In this document: piece by piece, positions 23,270-33,602 of the stretch
How the letters are laid out: the number at the start of each line of letters is the position of its first letter
Numbering within the stretch: position 1 is the first letter of the stretch
Source of the DNA: Ceratodon purpureus
Lineage: Eukaryota; Streptophyta; Bryopsida; Pseudoditrichales; Ditrichaceae
DNA length: 64,000 nucleotides
NCBI GenBank assembly: GCA_014871385.1
Contig: CM026426.1
Coordinates: 94,718,238-94,782,237, forward strand
Direction: 5' to 3'
Made by a program: the position numbers and the translations under genes
The notes under the pieces: model-generated
Seen by the model: only the letters and a program-made list of their open reading frames with translations
Told to the model about the DNA's origin: nothing
Databases searched by the model: none

Positions 23270-23721
23270 ATGGCAAATCTTTCTTCAAGAGTTCCAATGG
23301 TTTGCACGACATGCGTTGGGCTCAGACCGTGCACCTGTCCCACATCCCGGAGCAGTCCAGTTCATGATTCCCGAATTCCAGAAGCAGTCACTCCATTGCC
23401 TCACAACGAGCTGCAAGCCTTGCAAGAAGCAACTCCAACCCAGACCAAGGAGACGATGCGGTTAATGTGTGTGGAAGGTCATGGGCGCTCCCTTTGCTTT
23501 GAAGTGAGGAGTTCCAATGATGGCATCCCAGCGTGGGTGCAGAAGTGGATTGATGGGTCGCTGCTGGCGGCGACGGGAATGAGTACTGCCCGGAGGATTG
23601 CAGTTATATTTCAGAAGACAAAGACTCTGATTTCCTGGAGTACGCTGGAGAGGATACCGAAGCAACGGTGGATGGTCCGGGAAACTATATCATCGTTCTT
23701 AGCGACAACGACCGTGACTGA
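23270..23721 (+). pseudogene. Small conserved-family gene, copy 1, frameshifted
   Basis: ATG 23270 follows directly after a splice acceptor (TCTGAGCAG|ATG), implying a 5'-UTR intron. The protein shares with the gene at 27167 the block CVEGHGRSLCFEV, then DGIPAWVQKW. After residue 105 the homologous reading shifts frame near 23580 and continues as CPEDCSYISEDKDS, then GPGNYIIVLSDNDRD, with TGA at 23719-23721. The N-terminus is Cys-rich (CTTCVGLRPCTC). The C-terminal IIVLSDND looks like a SUMO-interaction motif (hydrophobic core followed by acidic residues). The family is not recognised. The frameshift marks it as broken, or as a sequencing error. Its leader contains the 18S rRNA relic. Confidence 0.6.
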
Positions 23722-24411
23722 GATGACTAGATGTGTTTTCTTAGGTCTACTTCATATGTCGGCATAGTATATTATCGGCCCTTGCACTTTACGCTTGTGT
23801 ACATTTCTTGTACAACTTCTGACCCTTCTAAAAGCATCCCATTTTGTATAATTTTGTAATTTTGTTTAAGTAAATATACCGCCTTTAAAAAAAATCATTT
23901 GCTTGCCCTATCCATTTCATATCATTTTTGTAGGATATTTATTTCTAATTGTTTTTGTTCCTCTGATTTTCTAATTTATCTTATTGTAGCTCTCATTTCT
24001 GTAAAATATTTACCGACGCTTTCTCATTATTCATATTTGGTTTTAATTTATTTCATTAGTCTTAATGCTTAACAGTTTCATATAACTTTCCTCTTTACAT
24101 ACTATCCACATTGAGTTAACAAATTATTAACAGCATTAATTGCTTGCAAGTGTACGTGGCCAGCAATTGGCTATTGGAAATGTGTGTAATAAGTACTGGA
24201 TATCTTTGAAATAATAACTGCAATGCAATAACCATTCCTATATTCAAAAGGTATAACTGTTATCGAAGAGTCATCATAAGTGATATGGAAGGATAGGCAC
24301 AATGCACAACACCTTTTATGAACATTTGAAGAATTAAAGTTCTTTCTTTGTAATTTTCAAGCTCGTAATCTATTATTAGAATTCAATCAAATTTCACATT
24401 TATTTTATAGC
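23722..24411. other. AT-rich intergenic DNA
   Basis: No gene or repeat is seen. The last bases (TTATTTTATAG before CATGG) could be a splice acceptor for a leader intron of the next gene. Confidence 0.5.
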
Positions 24412-25443
24412 ATGGAAGATCATAGATTTAAATGTGTTTCTTCACTGTTGTATCTCTTACTTTTGACAACTTTCCAACAAGTACATTCATTTGATGAAGA
24501 AACTCCACAGAATGTATTGTCGCCCGTTGAAATAACAAATAATATATACAAGAAGGTATGGGTACAGTGCTTCGAAAAGCTCTATGATCATGGTGTGCCA
24601 AAAAAGCGGAACGTCGTATTTGATCAAATCAAAGCTCATGCATCTGTCGAAGTTGGCCGCGATCTTCTTGACTACGAAGAGAATTTGTTTTTTGATTTTG
24701 AATACAAAATTTGCGACTGAAATTGTGCCATCAAATATGAGATAGATTCCATGTGCATCTGGGAGCATCCAAATGCTCGTCTTATGCGGCACGAAGATGC
24801 AAATATCAACGATGACAATTGTCCTATCTGTGAACAAGGTCCCAGCCCTGATACATATTTGTGTCGATGGAATATTGAACGAGATGGTTTGTATGTTTCT
24901 CAGATCCATCCTTTTAGTGGTAGACATCAGTACAAGCTATTTAAGCATTGGAAGGAGGACAAGGACCACCACGAACATCTAGCACAGTACAGGGTGTCTA
25001 TATTTAATGATCTGGATGATGAATTAATGCTTACATTTGGAGTTGTGGATGGCACAAGGAACACTGTCATAATTCCTGGACGCCTTCGAGTACACAAATC
25101 CGAACGATTTTTTCGAATATCCTTAAATCGACGCACTGATGAACATTTACTGAGTTCGACTTGGATATGCAGTTTTAAAGACATAGGGAGTATGGCTTAT
25201 CGTAGAGATGTTCAAATATGGACACCTCCTCTGCAAAACCACGTTTCAATGCCTATCGAGTGTATAGATTGCACATGGAAAGCAGATAATAAAGGGATTT
25301 GGCTGAATCGAGTTGGATGTGGACAAATCGGATCAATTTGGAAAAAACGATTTGACTGGGTTCCAGTACGGAAGCGGACAAGAGAACCTGACGAAGAAGA
25401 CCAACCAGTAAAGCGTCCAAAACTAGAGCACTTGGAACTTTGA
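24412..25443 (+). pseudogene. Uncharacterised gene with one in-frame stop
   Basis: One frame of 343 codons from ATG 24412 is interrupted only by TGA at 24718-24720. The first 27 residues have a hydrophobic run (SSLLYLLLLTTF) that could be a signal peptide. The middle has a CxxC pair (DNCPICEQG) with other Cys residues nearby. The C-terminus is basic and nuclear-signal-like (RKRTREPD, then KRPKLEHL). A signal peptide and an NLS together are unusual, so one of the two readings is probably wrong. It is more AT-rich than the retroelement genes, as is its surrounding DNA. I do not recognise the family. If the TGA is a recent mutation or read error, the gene is otherwise complete. Confidence 0.5.
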
Positions 25444-26094
25444 TATTTTATGAAAAAAGATGCATTTCTAATATATTTATTGAACTTAAAAAAATCCGTG
25501 ATCCATTTCATATCATTTTGATTCCTCTTATTTTAAAATTGTACTCAAAACACTATTAGTAAGAGATTGTAAAATTATGAATACTGTCATTAATCATGGA
25601 AGGTAGAAATAGCCATATAAAGTGTGCACATGGTGGTGGCCTACACCATACTAAAACCTAATTCCTCTCTCTATTACAATCGTCATTGCTTTCATTTTTC
25701 TAAAATAATGTTTGACTGCTTCTTTTGTATATCATTTTTTTATATTTATTTTTTTATTTCATATAATATTTACGTTCTATCCATAGTGAGTATACAATTT
25801 CAATTTATTTCTTATGGTTCTACTACCTGGTACTAAATACAATAAGAGTTCTAATATAGATAATTGCATACCATAGCTTTTTAATTCAACAATTAAATTC
25901 TATAAATAGCTAGACATCATGTCTTATGCATATTTGCAAAACCCCGTTTATAACTCGCCTATTGCCATTTGCGATGCGTCATGGACTTAACATATTCCGA
26001 GCACCACCTAGCCCGACCCCGGCGACATTCGCGTATCTTAAAAACCATCTGTTGGATTTCTCTGATGGTTTGGGCTCGTTAGCAAAACCGCCGG
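25444..26094. other. AT-rich intergenic DNA
   Basis: No gene is seen. At 26046 a variant half-site, ATCTGTTGGATTTCTCTG, matches the first block of the 16-kb intron array. ACCGCCGGGGTTC lies at 26087. Confidence 0.5.
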
Positions 26095-26286
26095 GGTTCA
26101 TCTAGGGGGCCACCCATGGTTTTTCTTGGAATCCAAAACGTAGTGTCGGATCCGACAGATGATTTTGCGAATGGACTTCTGCCAGGGTACCGCGCCGGGG
26201 GAGGGCAACGAATTGGGCGCCAAAATCCGACAGCCGGGTATAGGAAGGGTCCGTAATGAGGGGAACCCGGCCCATTTTCCAAAATC
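26095..26286 (+). repeat. Dispersed 190-bp module, copy 2
   Basis: The counterpart of 8565-8756, same orientation. It carries the perfect palindrome TGTCGGATCCGACA at 26144-26157 followed by GATGATTTTGCGAATGG and GGTACCGCGCC, and a second half-site ATCCGACAG near 26222. It sits upstream of the promoter repeat and the gene at 27167. Confidence 0.75.
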
Positions 26287-26415
26287 CTGGCCGCCATGTT
26301 GCTCTTCTCTTAACCTTGGCCGCCACGTTGCTCTTCATTAAACCCTGGCCGCCATGTTGCTCTTCTCTAAACCTTGGCCGCCACGTTGATCTTCCCTAAA
26401 CCCTGGCCGCCACCA
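26284..26415. repeat. 29-bp promoter-proximal tandem repeat
   Basis: 4.6 units of about 28-29 bp, alternating AACCTTGGCCGCCACGTTG and AACCCTGGCCGCCATGTTG, each followed by CTCTTCTCTA. It ends just before TTTATAAGC (26420-26428), a plausible TATA box for the 27167 gene. Confidence 0.85.
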
Positions 26416-27166
26416 AGTTCTTTATAAGCAATGGAGATCCTTGTTCATCTCCAGGTTACATCTTCTTGTTGTGAGTTTCTTACTTCTTTTTAAGGCTGCT
26501 CTCATTGTTTTTCCTTGATGCAATATTATCGACTTGAGTTGCAACTTGATTCTCTCTTCACATTTCTTGCTAATGTTAGTGGTTTCCTTTGCATGTGCAG
26601 GCATGGCTATGGAGTAAATTGTGATTCTCCGTAAGGTGCAGTGTTCTTTACGAGATTTTGCAAAAGGTAGTGACTAAGCTGCAAGGCCGTGTCGAGATTG
26701 GGTAGGACGTTGTGTGTTCAGTCTAGACGATGTGAGTTCAGTTTAGATTGTGGTTTTCCAGTTTGTTCTTGTTATGCTTACTATTGGGAAGGTTAAGCAG
26801 GTCGCTCGCTAGATTCGCAATGTGCTTTATGATTTAGGTTTTTTCCCCATGCCAAGTGAAGCTATGGCTAGTAACTGAGGATGCTTTATGTCCCAATTGC
26901 CTTTCGGCTTGATTTAATACTCTTTGCTTGAAGTTGATTTATTAACTCTTCTACTCTGGTGTTCATTGTAGGATACAAACATTTGTCTATCGAGAGCAGC
27001 TTAATACTATAAGGTACAAATTGTACCATTTTCACCTCATCAGAACATAGCTTCTTTTTCTTTTCCAATTATTTAGACTGTTTGACCTGCACAAAGTGGA
27101 TTGTGTTAATCAAGATTATAATCTACTTTGAATCACAGCTAACTACAAGTCATTTTTTTTGCGTAG

Positions 27167-27643
27167 ATGGCAAGTATTCCTTCGGGCTCTTCAATGTCTT
27201 GCAAGTCCTGCCCGGTAGGGTGTGCTTGCTCCTGCCTTGCCACACCTATCGCTTATGTCCATGCCAAACCCAAGAAGGCACTTATCGCTTATGTCAACGC
27301 CGATCCCAAGAAGGCACAAGACCCAAATGGAGAGAGCGCAACCCGAATCAATGATCGCGGAGACACGCTTAAAGTCATTTGCGTAGAGGGACACGGGAGG
27401 TCACTTTGCTTCGAAGTGGACAACTTTGAAGATGGAATTCCTCCTTGGGTTCAACGGTGGATGGAGAAACATGCAGCAAACTGCGGAGGGACTATTTGTT
27501 GCCCGGATGAAACTGGATATGAATCTGGCGATAGTACCTCCACAATTAGCGTTGATAGTGTGAAGGATGGCACTAGCGCAGTTCACGGTCCTGGGCTCTC
27601 TCTCATCCTCTTGAGTGACTCCGACAGCAATATCGATGAGTAG
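27167..27643 (+). CDS. Small conserved-family gene, copy 2, intact
   Basis: A 158-codon frame from ATG 27167, directly after a splice acceptor (TTTTGCGTAG|ATG) as in copy 1 at 23270. The N-terminus is Cys-rich (CKSCPVGCACSC). It is followed by a near-duplicate pair, PIAYVHAKPKKA and LIAYVNADPKKA. The family block CVEGHGRSLCFEV and DGIPPWVQRWM spans residues 72-102. A Cys pair and Ser/Thr-rich linker follow, and the protein ends with LILLSDSDSNIDE, a strong SUMO-interaction-motif shape. Small size, Cys content and the SIM suggest a nuclear regulatory or adaptor protein (inference). It is the best-preserved of the small genes in this region. The promoter region carries the GATC palindrome module and a 29-bp repeat. 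Confidence 0.65.
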   Translation: MASIPSGSSMSCKSCPVGCACSCLATPIAYVHAKPKKALIAYVNADPKKAQDPNGESATRINDRGDTLKVICVEGHGRSLCFEVDNFEDGIPPWVQRWMEKHAANCGGTICCPDETGYESGDSTSTISVDSVKDGTSAVHGPGLSLILLSDSDSNIDE

Positions 27644-28558
27644 ACGGTCTCTATTTATCTGATTTTCTAGTTAAATATATATACTCGGACCCACTAGAAA
27701 AGTGGCAGTACTTAGTCTATGTTATTAGAGACGGATCTTGGCAACTCTTATGCTTTAAAAACTTTGTAAATAAGATAGTGGTCATACATGACGTGTCTCA
27801 ATTTTGCACAATGCCTATGTGAGTCTCGTTGCATGTATCGACTAAAATTTAGTATACCAGTGTACAGACTATAGAATATCAGAAGAGTTGTATGTAATAT
27901 TAGAAAATGATATAGCACGACGAAGTGAAATAACGATTACAGTTTACATACATCCCTTGTGAATAAAGATAAACACTAGGCCATTTTCATGAATCATAGT
28001 TCACAAGTGCACTTCTTTACTACCAATGCAGTTCAGGACTTACATGCCTTCTCAAGGCTATCCACTGTTGAAGTATAGTTCCAACCTTCAACTAATCAGA
28101 AAACATATCCTCAACGAACTTTGCTCCTCAATCTACATAAGAGCTTTGTACCTATTAGTATACTCCACTTAAGAGCACCTGGTGGCATTAGTAGAATTTA
28201 AGCATAAAATCTGAATTCCCCATTCTAGTTGTAGCAGCCTCAATTTCATAAAATGGTACATTGAAAAATGCCAATTTCTAACTTTAAGTTGATGACGGAT
28301 GTCACCTTGATGTAATCAACTCGACTCTGGCGTGGATCCCTAAAATGCAAAAATCCATTTGCCCACCACTGAATATGCAATTCATATAAAATTCTTTGCA
28401 TATAACAAACTAAGTGATAATTGAAACTACTGCCTCAACTGAAACATTAATTAGACATTTTAAATTACCAACAACGTCAACCCTAACAATATCTATTGTA
28501 GTGCCTCAGTGTTGCTACCGCAAAAGAATTGAAAGATGGGAATACACAAACCTTGTTT
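27644..28558. other. Intergenic, no gene seen
   Basis: AT-rich sequence with no convincing ORF, repeat or RNA. It presumably contains the 3' ends of the convergent genes at 27167 and 29182. Confidence 0.5.
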
Positions 28559-29182
28559 TCATGATCGCTTTCCAAGCACGGCGTTGAGATGCACCTTCGT
28601 TCGCAAAGGCCACGATAAGGGACCGCAACGCAGTGCTCGTGGTGCCCAATACTTAGGAAAAACTTTCTTCTCCTTGGATGAAGACCCTGGTCCAGAGATG
28701 GAGGACAGGCCAATGCTGTAGCCCGTAAGAGGGCCCATCACCTCCATGGTGTAACTATTTCACAGGTGGTCGCGCAAAAGTACTTTCTGTTGCAATGAGA
28801 GATCACGTAGCTCTGTTTCTACAAGTTTCTTGTCAATCTCAAATGGGATAATCCTGTCGGTCATAAACAAGGTGAGGGACTCAGTCCAGTATGCATGAAC
28901 CATACCTGTACTCCACTCGTCTTTCCGCTTCCTCGCATCTCGCGACTCTTTAAAGGCCACCACATACGCCGACCATGCTCGCATAGAATCAATTAGTAGC
29001 ACCCAACGATCACCTCTTTGCCGCAAGTTCTCAAGCAGCATCATGTAGTCATAGCACCAGTCCAAGTTCTCAATGTATTCTCGATGCAACTCGGGCATGA
29101 GGTCTGGAAAGAGCTCGGCCATCGCTGACTCGGGCGTGACCCAACTCTGGCTGAACAAGTCGGTGATCACTGCGAGGTCCAT
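28559..29182 (-). pseudogene. Uncharacterised gene with one in-frame stop
   Basis: From ATG 29182 the frame gives 140 codons to a TGA at 28760-28762, then continues in the same frame to 28559. The first part is helical and acidic (MDLAVITDLFSQSW, then ELHREYIENLDWCYDYMMLLENL, described here in pieces) with several Trp and Tyr. A basic patch (DARKRKDEW) follows. The distal part is Ser/Gly/Pro-rich and then basic. The family is not recognised. It is divergent from the gene at 29656, with a perfect GATC palindrome at 29345 in the 473-bp gap between them. It may end genuinely at 28760, in which case it is intact. Confidence 0.45.
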
Positions 29183-29344
29183 TCTACAATTCTCAAACTA
29201 AGGAGGCTAAAAACGAAGCACAAACAAAAGTGATAACACAAGAGAGACATACTTGAGATTACATCCTCCAAATCCAAACAGGTTAACGCTAAACTTGCAC
29301 ATTAATGCGCAGTACCTCAATAACATTGTAGTCCATTTTTTGAC

Positions 29345-29358
29345 TGTCGGATCCGACA
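29345..29358. promoter_or_regulatory. GATC-centred palindrome TGTCGGATCCGACA
   Basis: A perfect copy of the 14-bp palindrome in the interval between two divergent small genes. As at 21993 and 26144, it lies in a promoter-like position. Confidence 0.45.
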
Positions 29359-29655
29359 TCATGTTTTGGGAGACTAAGATGTTGAAGGGTAAGGCATTCA
29401 GTATATCCGTACGTGCCAGTTTATTGCAATGTGCCATGGCCGCCAAAAACGTTTTAATTAACCTCCAATTACGAGCTAACATTTATGAATGGTTTCCTCA
29501 ACCAACGGTTGAGCCTCTTATTAGTTGCTAGGAGGTACCTCTTACAAACGCATTGCTCCTTCTCTCTCCCAGCCCCCTAGCTTGTTTTCTGACCTACATT
29601 GCAGACCTAAGCTTCAAGTCATCTTTCCTCTCATTCTCTTGCGAACACCGTGGTC

Positions 29656-30258
29656 ATGGATCAATCTCCTCTCTCTGTCAAGCCCGTTCAATCCTCGTCC
29701 AATAGCCATACCTTGTTACGAGAGCACATCAAGTCTTCGATTCCTCCAACTTCAGAAATGCTCCGGGTTCGATTCATTGCCTCTTCTGTTGATTTGAATA
29801 TCTTTGATTTTACTTTACTCCCTACAGTTTAAGTTAGGTGTTTGCATTTTCTTCAAGATTCTGTACCTCACTTACCCTTCTTCTTCCAATGCATGCAGAA
29901 CGGGTTACCATGGCATAATTGGGAACTGAGGGAGTTCGTTTCGAGAGTGACCGACAAGTACAAAGATCGACGGCCTGGTAAGGAGGTGGACATGTTCTCC
30001 GACGTCCAACAGCTTCGTCAAGTGATCCGATCAAATCGAGGCCAGATAGACTAGACCGAGGACGACCTTCGCACACTCAGGCGTGTTGAGATTGCTTCTA
30101 GAATATCATGTCTAGAGCTCGACCTGTTTCATTACTACATTCCAAGACTTAGATCAACATGGACGTCTGCAGTCAACGTTGTTGATTTTGGCAATGGAGC
30201 TCGTGGACCGTCGGTTTTCTTACAGGAGGATTTTGACTGGATAGAAGATAATGAGTAG
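29656..30258 (+). pseudogene. Uncharacterised two-exon gene with one in-frame stop
   Basis: Exon 1 is 29656-29766 (37 codons, phase 0) with donor CTCCGG|GTTCG. Exon 2 starts at 29899 after TTCCAATGCATGCAG and reads NGLPWHNWELREFVSRV in phase. TAG at 30052-30054 interrupts. The same frame then runs to a TAG at 30256-30258, ending in an acidic tail (FLQEDFDWIEDNE). The second exon has a Trp-rich, charged helical region (DVQQLRQVIRSNRG). The family is not recognised. The donor matches the consensus poorly, so exon 1 is less certain than exon 2. Confidence 0.45.
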
Positions 30259-30488
30259 CCAAATCTTCCAATTCCGAGAACAGTGACAGCCCGCCCAGGT
30301 GATTCTAAGAATCATTTTTTGTATGTACAATTCTTTTTCAATATATAAATTTTGCGGATTCTCGAATCTTGGTGTCTAAATTTCATTTGTCAACTTCATT
30401 TGCTCATGGGTTTATAGGAACCCCGGCGGTAATTTTTCCCACGGTCATAGGATCCTCGGTGCGTTTTTGGCTGCTCACCGCTCACTGC

Positions 30489-31619
30489 TCACTGCTCGCC
30501 GTTGCCACACCAGAATGCCCGATGATAGGGGCTCGGCAAAATACTCCCGGAGACTCCTTTGTTCAGATCAGCTATAGGAGCCTTCACAGCTTTGTAGAGA
30601 GCACCATATCCCCGATGGAAAACCCCTGCTTGGTCGCAAGCAGCAGTAATTTTGTTCGGTCCAATACTCTTACCAATGGATTTAAGCACATTGTTTGTAA
30701 TCTCTGACTGAACATGTGCCATTGCAGGCTGAGAAGCGAGCGCTATACCTTCATGTCGTGACAGAATTCGAGCTAGTGCTACTGCACTCCTATTTTGGGA
30801 CTCTTTATCCCCCGGAAGTCGAGAGCACCGACAGTCCTCTCGGTACCTGTGGACAACAAACTGCACCTTATCTGGTTGCAGCACTGTCCGCACAAGCTTC
30901 ACCCTTGCTTTTGATCCACCTGATCCAGGTTTTAACTTGTGAATCCCTCTAAGAGCCCGAATCCTACTTCGCATGCCCATGGGGGTCTCCTTCTCGAAGC
31001 TGGCCCTCTGCTGGCAACGGTCAACGTCTTTTTCGAGACCCCGCACATGGCCCTCCAATTGCTCCACCCTTTGGGCATGGCAATCACGGACAGCCTACAA
31101 TTCAGCTTGCAAATCCGTGCATGTCTTCTCTAACTCAAGGCAACGCATTCTCCCCAATTGGACATCTTGGGCTGCCCTTGAGTTGCTGGCCAGAGCTTCG
31201 CCTCTAAGCTGAAGCACTACTTCGCTCAACTGTGCCAACTGGATCCACGTCTCCTCCTGTGTAGGACCATGTACACAATGATCCAGCAGCCTCTGTGTAT
31301 ATCCGCGAAAACCCTGCTCTCCATGACATATAAATTCAATGAACTCTTTTAGCGACTTCATTGGAGGTGGCTTCCCTGTCACTCGATCAACAGGGTAAAT
31401 GTCTCCATTGATCCACAAGTCAATGTTCGTGTCTCCACGCAACCTCCGTGTTGGAACGAGCTCCTCATGCACAGCTCCACTTGCGTAGAACCTCGTCTCA
31501 TGACCGGGGCATAGCGTATGTCCAGTGCAACTTGGGGAATTAACTGAGTGCTTCGTGCAGCCCTTGCTGCCATCGTGGACCCGATAGTCGGTAATCTTGA
31601 TTGAATCTCCCCTGGTCAC
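30489..31619 (-). pseudogene. Uncharacterised coiled-coil gene with one in-frame stop
   Basis: One frame of 376 codons from ATG 31619, interrupted only by TAG at 31095-31097. Residues 15-50 have several Cys and His (CTKHS, CTGHTLCPGHE), a possible metal site. Residues 110-230 are a coiled coil with Leu/Gln/Glu heptads (QLAQLSEVVLQLRGEAL, then EQLEGHVRGLEKDVD). The C-terminal third has RSRIRALRGIHKLKP and a conserved-looking NKITAACDQAGVFHRGYGAL. I do not recognise the family. The composition is GC-richer than the DNA around 24 kb. It could be an accessory protein of a DNA transposon, but nothing here proves it. Confidence 0.5.
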
Positions 31620-32413
31620 ACTTGGTGATTTGCTGTTATTCGAGAAAACTTGTTATGATTTTGGGACACCTCCTAAACCCAATGAAAAACTAAATTCACA
31701 ACCTCAAATACTCGGAACCTAATTCGATAGACCTGCGTGGCATCTACAAGCGTTGTCGACCACGAAACCTACACTACCTTATGCCGTTGTGGCAGCAAGG
31801 GCATTTGAAATCGAAATTCAAATTGCTCAAAAACCCACTAGCCCCTGAACACCCCACAAAGGTTTATCGAATTAGGTTAACTCACCTTCCCTTCAAGTAC
31901 ATCAGTTTTCATCTCTTCGTTGAAACCTTGGTCGCCGACTGAGAACGACCCTCGCCGCCATCGCTGCCAGCGGACACTGCCAAGAAATGAATCGGAATCT
32001 CAATTTTGCTCCACCGATTTGGGGCGCCATCGCCACTCGGAATCTTTGGAGCAAATCACATACAATTCTGCGTCCCACAGTGCCAACAACGATTTGCTTC
32101 AAGCAGAACAGGGCGCTTCGTTTCTTTGGTGCTGAACGGTGTAGAGCCGGTGGCGCCATCACGCCCAGACCGTTGTGGCAACAAGGCGAACAATCCGTGG
32201 ATTGAGGCAACGGATCGAGGCAGTTCATTAATCGCAGAGCAATAAATTCCACTCCTTGGCGCTCAACAACCACCGCCCACGCCCTCTCGCCAACGAGGCA
32301 AAACCCAGACACGCAGCTCCTGTCTGTCTCCTAAAGGCCGCTACGGGCAGCGTTTCCTCCCCCTGCTAATAGCGACAAAAGGGTTTTTGGGCAGGAAGCT
32401 CACCTAATCCGGG
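31620..32413. other. Intergenic, probable promoter of the 31619 gene
   Basis: Moderate GC sequence. Open frames on both strands near 31.9-32.3 kb overlap each other and show no domain, so I do not call them. Confidence 0.45.
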
Positions 32414-33077
32414 TTGTCTTACAAGGCCCGATGCAGACCCCATCTCTTCCCTAATGACCGCAACAAATATCAAGATTGTGTGAGATCCCCTTTCACTACA
32501 ACATTGTTATTACTTAAACATAGAGCTGGAATCCACCTTAAAAGCACAATAGAAACTTTTCTATTAAATCCATCCTCACTCGCAACTGCATGGATGCGAG
32601 AAATACATTACTTGCATGGCCTAAACCCCAAAACTTCTCTCAAACTACTACAAAAAATTCTATTACATAATACAATAAAATTAGAACAAATTACCATAAC
32701 TAACGGTACCACCTCAATGAATCTAGACGACTTTAAAATATACCACTCCAATCCTACAAAACTCATCAAAAGTGCGCTAAATATTGCTACTCAATTATTC
32801 TATCACCCCTCTTGCCATCAAAGATGTCAAATACCATGCCAATTCTACTTCCCACAAGAACTCTAAAAAATGATTAAACCACAACATCCTACCACAACAA
32901 CTGATCCCCTTCAATACACCCTCCCAACCCTCCTATTCCCAAACTTCCTCCTCCTCCCAACAATATGCTTAAATATCCAAGACAATTCCCCATACACACA
33001 ATAATAGACCACAAACAAAGTACACTCAAAGATCCAAATGGGATAAACTATAAAGATACAACATATTTATGCCAATG
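32414..33077 (+). other. G-poor segment with a 150-codon open frame, cut by the LTR insertion
   Basis: From about 32480 to 33060 the plus strand has very few G bases, unlike the rest of the window. It holds an open frame (32414-32866, no ATG at its start) reading AWMREIHYLHGLNPKT and a Cys/His cluster (YHPSCHQRCQIPC). It could be a piece of a non-LTR retrotransposon, but there is no reverse-transcriptase motif. The 5' LTR is inserted at 33078. Confidence 0.3.
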
Positions 33078-33443
33078 TGTGGGATCCGAGAAACTCAGAA
33101 TAAACCGGAAGAGCCCCAGCCGGCGTAAGTATTCCATTTATTTTTCATTTTTTTTGGTTAATTAGGTAAAAACTGGCCAGACACTAGCAGCATTAGTAGT
33201 TAACGCAAATCGGATACTCCAGAAACGTTAAAACAGTTAACGTAGGAAGTGTTCCCGGAACCTGGATTCCGGAAACTCGGAAGATAAGATACGGAACGGG
33301 TGGACGATCCGAGTACTGACCGTTACTGTAACCGCGTCAAGGATCCGAAGCGACGCGGAAGTCATCATGACTCGGATAGGCGTTTACCCCGGTACGTTGG
33401 CGGCTGCAATTACGGGCCGCCACAGCGTTTATTATGCCTGGGG

Positions 33444-33450
33444 TATATAA
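33444..33450 (+). promoter_or_regulatory. LTR TATA box
   Basis: TATATAA in CTGGGGTATATAAGCGAGG, 153 bp upstream of the LTR ORF start. The identical site in the second LTR is 43156-43162. Confidence 0.7.
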
Positions 33451-33602
33451 GCGAGGGTGTTAGGGTTTGGAGTTCCTTTTTGCGAACTAGGAGTAGAGAG
33501 TGAAAGAGCGGTGAGGTGTCCTTGTCTTTTCTGATTCACCGGCAGTTGGATTGCCGGGTTTCTTGCTGTCGGATCGTAGAGGGAGAGAAGTGAGGAGTAG
33601 AG

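Noticed and set aside
8565..26286. Direct repeats as LTRs of one 17.7-kb element
   Set aside because: No primer site, polypurine tract, gag or pol lies between them, and the repeats are only about 190 bp and quite diverged.
300..31619. Alternative genetic code with UAA/UAG read as glutamine
   Set aside because: Many internal stops would fit Gln, but UGA also interrupts frames, one TAG replaces a Trp, and the young retroelement ORFs use all stops normally. Decay explains the pattern better.
31902..32312. 136-codon minus-strand ORF upstream of the 31619 gene
   Set aside because: Overlapping plus-strand frames are equally open and no motif is visible; it is likely promoter DNA.
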